A stretch of DNA of 64,000 nt from Fulvia fulva (Eukaryota > Ascomycota > Dothideomycetes > Mycosphaerellales > Mycosphaerellaceae). Position numbers and translations under genes: made by a program. Under the pieces are notes generated by a model, which saw nothing but the letters and a program-made list of their open reading frames with translations, did no database searches and had not been told where the DNA came from. The first letter of the stretch is position 1. Each line of letters begins with the position of its first letter. Shown piece after piece: positions 55,307 to 64,000 of this stretch. The DNA lies in the NCBI RefSeq assembly GCF_020509005.1, contig NC_063022.1, positions 2,418,001 to 2,482,000 on the forward strand, read 5' to 3'.

Positions 55307-55640
55307 GTAGGGAGGCGCGCGTTTTACGCGAAGGAGAGAGGTAATCTATTAACTTAACTAGTACGCTTATTTACGCGACTATAGTTATTATTAGTGCGCC
55401 TATACGCGCGACTCGACGGTTAGTAACTATAGTGAACTTAACCTGTCTTAACGCGTTTTACGGGAAGGAGAGAGGTGATCTATTAACTTAACTAATACGC
55501 TTGTTTACGCGACTATAGTTATTATTAGTACGATTTAATTATAACTACTAGCCTAACTAGATAGACCGCTTATAAGACTGAATAAACTATTACGGGTAGT
55601 GATCTATAAGACGATAGTATAGGGTTACCGTAAAATAAGC
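55307..55640. repeat. RIP-mutated leader DNA with a 78-bp direct repeat
   Basis: Two 78-bp copies at 55318-55395 and 55452-55529 (134 bp apart) share CGCGTTTTACG, AAGGAGAGAGGT, ATCTATTAACTTAACTA and TTTACGCGACTATAGTTA and differ by a few transitions. They may be LTR or promoter repeats of gypsy-1 or gypsy-2; no coding content. Confidence 0.65.
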
Positions 55641-58600
55641 GTTGTTCGGTAAGGCTACGAAAGAGAAGCGCGTAGCGCGAGATATATAAGGAAGCGCTAA
55701 GGCGCGCGACGTTACGGTAGTAGTAAACCGTAATATATTACGACTCCTCGAAATCTCCGACTCGTACTAGCGTAAAAGTAGCGTAGTACTCTCTCTTTCT
55801 CCCTAGATCAGGACGCTAAGAAGACGTATTACTATATTATAGCTAGGCTATAGGGTACTAGTTACCCTAGCGGCGGCGGCGGCGCGAATACTTAACGTAT
55901 CGAGCGCCGCGCGCGACTAACTCGAAACTTAGAACTTTTTACGCAATTCGATTAGTATACCTAGTCCGACGATACCGTCCTACTAGATCCCTTTACTAAG
56001 TACGCTAATAAGGAACGCGTGGTTCTCGATAGGCTCCTAGAAGAGGAGGAAGGAGAGGATACCTAACCCGAAATTATAGACACTTTTAACCTCGTAGTAT
56101 TACTCTACGAGGGCGACATTATAGACAACCTCGATAAGAATAGGTCAACCGACAATACTCGTAAGGACTTTACTATTAACTATATAGACGACCGCGGTCG
56201 CACCGGGATATACCGTACCCTACTCGACTAACTACGGTTACTTAATACGACTTAGTTTTACGACTACGTCTAGAACTAACTAGAGGCAATTGCCTACGCC
56301 CTTCGTAAACTCGAGGCTAATCACCGCTAAGCTATCCTAGATAGGGCGGCGCTATATTAAGCTAACGAGCTAAATAAGAAGAAGTTCGAGGAAGTGTATA
56401 CCGAACTATAATATACGGAAAAGTAAAAGTAGGAATATAAGTAGGACCTAGAACAAGCTAATAAGGACCTTATAAAGGCTAACTAGGACGTTACTAAGTA
56501 TAGGAAGTAGGCTAATGACTAGTATAGCTCTACTAAGAGAGCCGAAAAGGAGGTCGATATATTTAAAGTTAAAGTCGCTAAACTAGAAATACTCGTACCG
56601 GACGACTCCGCCCCTACGGCTACCGACGTAGTAGGGCTATAGTAGACTATCGCTACGCTTAAACAGGATCTCGAGGAAGCTAAGCGTAGCCGTACTACCG
56701 AGAAACCTAAGGAGCGTAGCGCCCGCTCCCTCTCCGAGTTACGACGGCGACGCGGCGATAAACTAGCTAAAAAGTACGCCGAATAACCCGCTACAAAGCC
56801 TACGCGGAAGTAACGTAAGGAGCGATTCGCTAATAACTCCTCCGACCCCGATTCCTCCGACTCGTCCTTAGACTCTAATTCCGATTTCGAAGAGCGTCCG
56901 TACCGTAAGAGTAAGGGTAAGGACAAGAGATCGAGAAAGAGATAAGAGACCGTTATTATCGACGACGACGACGACTTCGAGATTATAGACAGTAGCGTAG
57001 ATATCGTACGCTATGACCGAACTATAGTAGAAGACTTTAAGACGAGTTCCCGTATCGAAGTACCTAAGCCTAAATTCTTAGGAGAGAATATAGATAGTAA
57101 AGACTCGCCGATACTTAATAAGTAGACTACTTAACTCGGTAATAAGCTTACCGCTTCTATCTTTAAGGACGTACTATCCGCCCTACGTTTCGTATAAGAA
57201 ACTACTATAGGGTTAGTATACTCTATACTCCGTAACTATATCCCCTAGAAGATCGTCTTCTCTAAGCTTCCCTCCGCGAGCCGGCTATTTAAGAGCGTAA
57301 AGAAATGCCTACGTTTCCTAGACAAGAACTTCGGCGACTATAATCCCGAGGGCACCGCGCGTAATAATATAGACGCGCTTAAGATAGTAGAGAATAACAA
57401 GTTCTCCGAGTTCTATACTAAGTTCTAACGTAAGCGCGCCTAGCTTATATAAGGCGCGAGCCGTAAGTACGAGGTTATCGAGCTTAAGAAGAAGCTAAGC
57501 TTTAAGTACCGTAATCGACTAGTCGTACTACCTAATACGAAGTTAGTTAAGGAGCTTACTTAGTAATACTACCGCCTAGAGAGCGAGCTAGCTTAACTTG
57601 AACACGACCTACTACGTACTAAGAACGACGAGAAGAAGGACAAACAGACGACTATACCTAAGGGTAACGGTACGGTATTAGTACCTCCTATAGTAGGGTA
57701 GATTATACTACCGACACTCTCTTTAGATAACGGTGTACCTCTCGGCCGCTCTCCTTATACTAATCAGCCGCTCCTTCCGTAGAAGGACCGCCCTAATTAG
57801 TATAAGAACCTTATATAACTTACTTAAGATTAGCGTACTTAGATTATCGCTAGCGGTAGCTATCTACGCTATCGGGGTACCGGCTACGTCTTAGGCGCCG
57901 CCGGCTACCTACTTAACCTATACGAGCGTCCTAAGAAGAAGGCTAATAATAACGGCCTTACGGTTATTAAAGTACCGGCGGGAAATGCCTTAGCTATCAT
58001 TTGAGCCTAATAGATAATAGTCCGCCTTAGGAAGTCTTATACCCTTACGAACCTTATAAATATACCCGTACCGTATAGGCGTTTTCCTTATAAGCCCGAG
58101 CGAGCACGCCCTCTTCTATAGAAGTAGATAAAGGACCCGAAGTCTCGTATCACTTTGTAGTAGAGGGTAGGGCAAATAGAATATATATATATATATACCT
58201 TCCTTAATAATAGTACTAACTCTAAACTCGTAAATACTTCCTTTACGTAAAAACATCAATTCCCGCTCTACGATATTAAGCCCTTTACGCTAGGCCTAGG
58301 TAATAGCTCCTAAGCACCAATAATTATTACTAAAGCTATAAACATTAAACTGAACCTTTAAGGCTATATCGAGACAGTTAAATACCTAGTTACCGATACC
58401 TACTACGATATAGTCCTTAGCCTTAGATAGTACGTAAAGCATAGCCCTTATAAAGACTAGAAGCGAAGCGTGCTTACCTTTAACGACGTTAACTATTAGA
58501 ATCACTCTCTCTATAAGAACGTTAGCCTACTAGTAACGTTATCTATCTCCGAGTTACTACTAATACCGGTACCCGACTACGATAGCCTTAAGCGACCTAA

Positions 58601-59050
58601 TATCCGCGACATACCGGTCCCTTAGCCCCTCGAAGTCGGCGCTAAAAGAGTTAGGGCTAGGTATAGAGACGACATTAAGCGGATCAACTTGTACGAACTC
58701 CGGAGACTCTATCGTACGAGAGGTACGGAAGTATATACTATATAGATTAACCTACGCGAAGTATATACGGCTAAGAGCGCGGCCGATCTAGTTATAGTAT
58801 AAGCGTTAGGGCTTTACGCTATAGTAGTACGAAAGGTTATAGGCGGTAACGCTATATTCGCGTACGCTATATATATTAAAGGATCTATATACCCCTAGTA
58901 TAAATTCTATATACGCTCGTAAGATCGACGAGGACTATTTAATCGACAGCCCTTATTAAGACGAGCAATCTACTTAAGCAGTAGCGACCCGCCTACGCTA
59001 GCGGCGGCGTAATCGTAGTATAAAAAACCCTAAACCCGAGGTCCCTTTCC
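55641..59050 (+). mobile_element. gypsy-2: gag-protease part of a second Ty3/gypsy element, RIP-dead
   Basis: Plus-strand reading gives a long gag relic. An N-terminal acidic/coiled-coil region covers about 56300-56950. A capsid-like stretch runs about 57055-57540 (PKPKFLGENIDSKDSP, then SASRLFKSVKKCLRFLDKNFGDYNPEGTA in pieces). A Lys-rich linker follows, then a protease-like block about 58240-58500 (LYDIKPFTLGLGNSS..PIIITKAINIKL and LVTDTYYDIVL). No RT is found before 59050, so pol is absent or lies beyond. It differs in sequence from gypsy-1. A TA dinucleotide run lies at 58181-58198. Stops are abundant. Confidence 0.68.
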
Positions 59051-59239
59051 CCTAAAGGCAGACCCTAGAATTACGGAGTTACGGAGGACAACTACCTAAT
59101 TAGGAAGCGCGACCCCGAATAGCGAAGGATAGTAACTAACAAGAGCTATAGCCTTACGAACATTCTATACTAAGAGTCAAACCGGGGAACAAACTAAGAA
59201 AAAACCTAGGACATAAGCTAAGGCCTACTATATAGAAAG

Positions 59240-59433
59240 TAGAGGCTAACGACAAATAATATAGCGTAGACGACCCTATATACGGAGGCGGAAAACTTAC
59301 TAGGGGATAACGAACACCTAGCCCGGGTATATAAGAACACTATAGTATAGCTACTAGGAGCGCTAAAAGCGCTATTATACCAAATCCCGAAGACAATCCA
59401 ATAAGTAATATAGAAGGTAGCCTAGAAACCAAC
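59240..59433 (+). mobile_element. LINE-4: 5' scrap of a LINE ORF1, RIP-dead
   Basis: Plus-strand reading TLYTEAENLL....VYKNTIV.LLGALKALLYQIPKTI aligns with the N-terminal helix of LINE-1 and LINE-2 ORF1 (TLCKKAEEMV...LLGGLKALKRQT). The fragment is cut at about 59433 by the tail of the inverted LINE-2 copy. Short, so family-level assignment only. Confidence 0.55.
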
Positions 59434-59643
59434 TATATAGATAGATAGATAGATTATTTATTCGCCTGTTTTAGTGCCCTATGGCCTATGCAGGTCTCTC
59501 GCTATTTAGGTCTATTTGTGTAGGTAGGAAACCCGATTAACGGATGAAAACCTCCTCGTCTTTGCCCTCCTCGTTCTTTCCTGTCTTGTCCTTTCGTTCT
59601 CCTTCCTTCAGGGTACGCTAGTGTCATAGTTGTTACCCTATGA

Positions 59644-62600
59644 CTACCTTGCCCGTAACCCTGGTGATGTCCTCCTCTCGATTCCCTTTCTCCCTTCTGT
59701 TTCCCCGGCTCTTCTCTCTCTCTCCCTCCTCTCTATCCACCTTTCCGTTTCTACTGCTAGGGAGAATTGCTCTAGGTAGTCCTCGTTAAGGATCCATCTT
59801 GTCACTCTCCTTATATCTTGTCTGTCCTAGATGATGGCCTAGTATTGCCTGTCTCTTGCCTTCGCCCTCCACTGGCTTCTCCCTTTTACCCACTTAGTAC
59901 AGTTCAGCACTATGTGCTCCGGGTTTTGGGATAGGTAGCCACAGGGGCAACGTTTAGAATCGTATCCTAGGACTCTTCTTTGGTGTAAGTATGCTCTCAG
60001 CCTAATGTGCTCAGAGCGAATCTGGATAGCTATGCTTGCTTCCGCCCTCTTCAGGTCTTTATAGATAAGGTAGTTATACCTCCCGAAGGTCCTAGCCGCT
60101 AGTAGGGCTCCTAGCCTCACCGGTTTTTGGTTCCAACGCGTTTCCTATAGGTGACCTACGATCCTTTCTGCTTGGCTTTGCTTCTTTTTCCCTTTGTCCC
60201 CTATGTTAGCTTGCTCCCTCAGAGCTTCTCTCTGTTCAAGGGCTACTAGGATTTCCTGTGATGTTTTTAGGTCTGCTTCCTTCTGTGGGATCATGTGTGG
60301 CCGGTTAGGTCTTCTCCTCCTCTCCCACTGGGTTCTTATCCTTTGAGTAGCTGCTTAGATAGTTCCCTAGGCTAGGTATGCTGATGTCTTCTCTACGTAT
60401 TGACACCTCATGCCCTAGAGGTACTCCCTGATAGGGGCTGTACCTGATTCCATTTCTATTGTCCTGTAAGGGGTTGACTTGTATGCCCCTAGTACTCTCT
60501 TTAGGTAGGCTGCCTACGCTCTGTTGAGGGGGTCCTCAATTCTCTTCGGGATGTGTTTTTCCGCTGCCCAAATTGCTGCTCTATATAGCATTGCGGGCTT
60601 GACAATGGCCTTGTATATGGTCTGGGCCTTTGTGAAGGTCGCCCCCTAGGTTGACGTAGTGAGTCTCTCGATTGATTGTCTGTTAGTGTCCGCTCTCGCT
60701 TGCGCCTTCTTCACTTGTGGTCCCCAGCTGAGTTTCGGGTCTAGCCATATCCCAAGGACTCTGAGTTCCCTTGTAGGATGGGTCTCGAACCCCTGGATTT
60801 TTACTAGTGCTACCAAGTTGTGTTTTGTCTTTGCCTTGCTAAAATGGATAAGTTGGTACTTGTCCGGTACGAATTTTGCCCTATGCTCTCTTGCCTACTT
60901 TTCGCATTGTCTATGTCTCTCCTCTAGGAGTGCGCAGTTTTCCTCTATAGACCCCGACCACGCTAGGATATTTGTGTCATCTACGAACCCCGATACTAAG
61001 GTGTTTACTGTTTCTAGGAGTAGGGTCAGGTCGGCCATAAAGAGGAGGAACAGAATTGGGGAGAGTATAGAGCCCTGTGGGATGCCCGTGTTCGCAATTA
61101 GGGTCTACGGGGCTTTGAAGGACCCTAGGAGGATCTGGGTTGTTCTGTCCTTAAGGAATGACTGCACAAAGTGTACTATCTAGGCTGGGATGCTTTTCAT
61201 TCTGAGGATGTGTAGGAGCCTTGCGTAGGACATATTGTCGAAAGCCCCTAATATGTCTAGTAAAAGCAGTGAGGCTACCTTGTTGTTGCCATAGTGCCAG
61301 ATATGTCTGATTTGCTCTGTGATCAGTTCGACTGCTATGAGGGTAGATCTCTTTTGTCTCCCCCCCATTTGCGTTGCCGGGAGGAGGTTGTGTTCTTCTA
61401 CTATTCCGGTGAGCCTTATAGCCACGACCTTCTCTAGGAGCTTCCCTAGTGTGTTTAGCAACGCAATTGGTCTATATGACTTCAACTTGGTATAGTCTTC
61501 CTTTTAGGGTTTCCTTAGGACGTAAGTCAGTGATTGCCTAAAGGCCTTTAGGCAATACCCCTGCTTCATACACTAGGTAAAGATTGGCGCAAGCACTAGA
61601 GTGATAAGGCTGCTGCTAGCTTTTAGGTAACAGTTAGGGATCTTGTCTAGGCCTAGGGCTTTGTTGCCCTTCAGTTTCTTGATAATGTTTCCGATCTCTA
61701 TAGTAGACACTTGCTAGTTAGCCTCCCTTAGCGGAGGAATGTGTGTTCCTAGGATGTTACTTAGGTCTGCCTCTACCTAAGTCCCGAAGAAGTGGTCTAC
61801 GAATGCTTTCGCTTTCCCTATCGGAGTGGTTTGCGTTTCCCCGTCTTAGTCCTGTATTAAGGGAAACTGGGGCGGGGAGTTTCGTTCCTCGTCTAGTTTC
61901 CTAGCCTATTCTACTAGTCTCCAGATTTGTTCCGGGTGTTCTGTGATCATCCCTACGGTTGACCTCTACTCCTGCGTCTTGTCTCTTCTGATCTGCGCCT
62001 TCTTTGCTTTGTACGCGTTGTTATAGGCTTCCTAGTTTGCTTAGGTGCGTCGCTGCTCCTATCTCCTTCTTGCTCTCCTTGCCTCCTTGACTTTGGCTAT
62101 GCACTCTAGTGTCCAGTATAGCTTCTGGTATAGCGACCATCTCTTCTCAGGTATATAGGCCTAGGCTGCCCTTTGTATAGCTTCTATCAGCTACTCTACT
62201 GCTTGGTCAATCCCCTCCGTTATGTGTATGTTGTCAATGTTCACCTGTTCTAGTTCGCCTTCTAGCCGCTACTGTACTAGTGTCCACTCGGCCTGCTTCT
62301 AGTAGAGCCTCCTCTTAGGTTCCCTCTCCTCCTTAACTATAAGTTGGATGTCGGTTTGGATCGGATAGTAGTCTGATAAGGACTCTAGTTAGTCATTAAC
62401 TGTGCAGCTTTCTACCCGTCGTGTTAAGGCGTAGGACATAAAGTATAGGTCTAGCGTGCTAGAACTGTTGTTTCTAGCCTAAGTTTCTGTTCCCTTTGGC
62501 GTGATCAAGTCCATTTGGGCTGTTTCCATCTGACCAATAAGCCTCCCTACTAAGAAGTGGTGTGCTAGGGTGAAGTCCGATCCCTACTTTAGGTAGTAGA

Positions 62601-63045
62601 GGTTGAAATCTCCTATTACGATGTTGTGGTTTTGTTGGTCCATTACTTCCGGGAGCCTTCCTAGCGTGTGTAGTTGTGTGCTGCTTCTGGACTCTAGAGG
62701 TGGGTTGTATACGCTATAGATCAGGACTTGGCCTTAAGTTGTTTTGAGCTACACTGTAGTGATATCCCTGTCGGTTCTTGGCCAGGCCTACTAGTCCTCT
62801 GCTAGTACCTTCTTACTGACATAGATACAAGTTCGTGGGACTCCCTCGGTTCTGTTTATTACTACGTAGTATCTCGGGTCTCGTATAGTTGATAGAATCC
62901 TAGAGTGTGGGTTGATCTATAGTTCCTATATTGCTATAATGTAGTGTTCCTCCGGGTCTAAGGCTTGTAGAAAGCTCCTTTGGACCTTGTCTTTGCTTCT
63001 GTTCACATTATACTGAATGATTGATAGTCTGTTAGTGTGAGGCAT
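59644..63045 (-). pseudogene. LINE-2b ORF2, stop-filled copy
   Basis: 3402 bp, the same length as the intact ORF2 at 51681-55082. Endonuclease, RT (GFVDDTN near 60970-60990) and the C-terminal finger remain readable, but CAG->TAG and TGG->TAG changes break the frame many times (for example near 59770, 59830, 60100 and 60355). Open stretches such as 61180-61485 remain between stops. Cannot make a functional protein. Confidence 0.93.
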
Positions 63046-64000
63046 CAGGACATGTTTGTGTCTAGGTCCGTTTAGTCTTGCTATTGGTCTTACTGTTAGT
63101 TTTCCCGTCCCTCCTCCTGTTCTTCCCTTTAGGGTTGGCTCCCTATCATTTGGTTGATTCTCATTTGTCTATTGCTCTGCGCTGCCTTGTACAAGAACGT
63201 TGGTCTCCCTATTGCTGGCACTATTTGTGGCTCCTCTTGTGGCCGGGGTCTCTTATTCGGGTGGGTGGTTCTCTCTGGTTGTTTCTGTTCACCTACTAGG
63301 AACCTGGTTGGTGTTGTTACCCTTGCTTCCCGCGCTCTCCACTGGGCTGATAGTCTAACTGGGCATTGGTTTGACCATGCCGGGTGTTTTCTCCCACATG
63401 CTGCGCATCTTGTGTCCTCCTTCCGTTTTTGGCACTCTTGGGTCGCGTGATCACCAGCACAGTGTGAGCAGACTGGTGTGGCTTTGCTACACTTTGGGGC
63501 AATATGTCCGTACTGTTGACAGTTGAAACATTGAAGGATTCTGTAGTTGCTCTAATAGATTTCTACATCCAGCCTCTCAAAGTCCTAGTATAACCCTTGG
63601 TCTAAGACCTTGTTCGCTTGCTCTAGTGTTGCAACCTATAAGATTAGCGAGGAGGCCCTCTTGCCCTCCTCTATCTTCTTCTTGACCCACGCTGTCTTTG
63701 TGATCTATAGTCCTAGTGCTGTTACCTAGTTTTGCCTCTAGAGGTTTGGTGTATCCCTTTGTGTATTAAAGGTTCGTGGGACCCTATACGCAATTACTAT
63801 GTACTGTTAATAGGAGACTTTCGCTATGCTCCCGATCTTCAGTGTCCACTCCTTGTTTATTTCGAGGGCCTTCTTGTCCTATACGTATGCTATAAACAGC
63901 TTGACCCCTTTGTTGTCTACCCTTGCCCCTACTATTCCCTTTACTCCGATCTTCTCGACTATCTCCCTCCCGGTCATCTTTCCTATCTCTTCCTTCTCTT
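63045..64000 (-). pseudogene. LINE-2b ORF1, partial (5' end outside window)
   Basis: Matches residues about 114-430 of LINE-2 ORF1, including the zinc knuckles near 63360-63535. It overlaps ORF2 by the same TGATG (TCA at 63045-63047 on the plus strand). Fewer stops than ORF2b, but some TAG/TAA are present, so it is a pseudogene by association with the RIP-mutated copy. Confidence 0.88.

Larger units (their letters stand above)
59434..64000 (-). mobile_element. LINE-2b: inverted, moderately RIP-mutated copy of LINE-2, cut by window end
   Basis: Begins with the reversed ATCT tail (59434-59455) and is colinear with LINE-2 on the opposite strand. From 59644 to 64000 every landmark falls at the position predicted with no net indel (position = 114726 minus the LINE-2 position). 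Differences are mostly CA->TA or TG->TA, with rare others such as A->C near 59685. The 5' 380 bp or so lie outside the window. Confidence 0.95.

Noticed and set aside
56519..56926. 135-codon acidic/Ser-rich minus-strand frame
   Set aside because: It is antisense to the charged gag region of gypsy-2; the composition follows from the Arg/Lys/Glu codons on the plus strand.
1..64000. A new defence, toxin or metabolic gene cluster
   Set aside because: Host genes are few, unrelated and separately promoted, and the rest is accounted for by known classes of transposons. I found no co-organised set that would justify such a claim.

Overview
The window comes from a filamentous ascomycete (Pezizomycotina; Dothideomycetes-like, a guess from style only). 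The left part holds eukaryotic genes with short GT-AG introns. The rest is a transposon graveyard with the mark of RIP (repeat-induced point mutation): CA->TA and TG->TA changes that fill the DNA with CTA/TAG words and in-frame TAG stops while CpG is kept. No bacterial, organellar, rRNA, tRNA or CRISPR feature was seen.

Layout. (1) 1-9190, normal composition: a broken GPR1/FUN34/YaaH acetate-transporter gene, an amidoligase-family gene on the minus strand, a ubiquitin-like + AN1 zinc-finger gene with one intron, and an unrecognised nuclear-type protein gene preceded by nine copies of ACAATAG. (2) 9190-11540: RIP-mutated DNA that has invaded a secreted-type S33 (TAP-like) peptidase gene; its 3' three quarters carry stops, its 5' quarter is untouched. 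(3) 11990-18190: a RIP-killed pogo/Fot1 DNA transposon split by an intact LINE (LINE-1, 12909-17795). (4) 18571-28754: the 5' end of one copia element (copia-3), cut by a head-to-head pair of truncated RIP-mutated LINEs (family LINE-3), one arm of which holds a complete copia element (copia-1). (5) 28755-50342: a minus-strand Ty3/gypsy chromovirus (gypsy-1) opened by two LINE-3 insertions, one of which contains a complete copia element (copia-2). (6) 50343-55286: a second intact LINE (LINE-2) with a 20-bp target duplication. (7) 55307-59050: the gag-protease part of another gypsy element (gypsy-2), then a scrap of a fourth LINE. (8) 59434-64000: an inverted, moderately RIP-mutated copy of LINE-2 that runs off the window.

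The nesting gives an order of events: gypsy, copia-3 and pogo first, then LINE-3, then copia-1 and copia-2. LINE-1 and LINE-2 have no RIP damage and sit inside RIP-damaged hosts, so they are the youngest. I found no host defence or metabolic system that looks undescribed. The most informative items are the ACAATAG promoter array, the overlap coupling of LINE ORF1/ORF2 with a probable CAG->TAG break in LINE-1, the intact/RIP-mutated LINE-2 pair, and the single S33 gene in which RIP stops partway.
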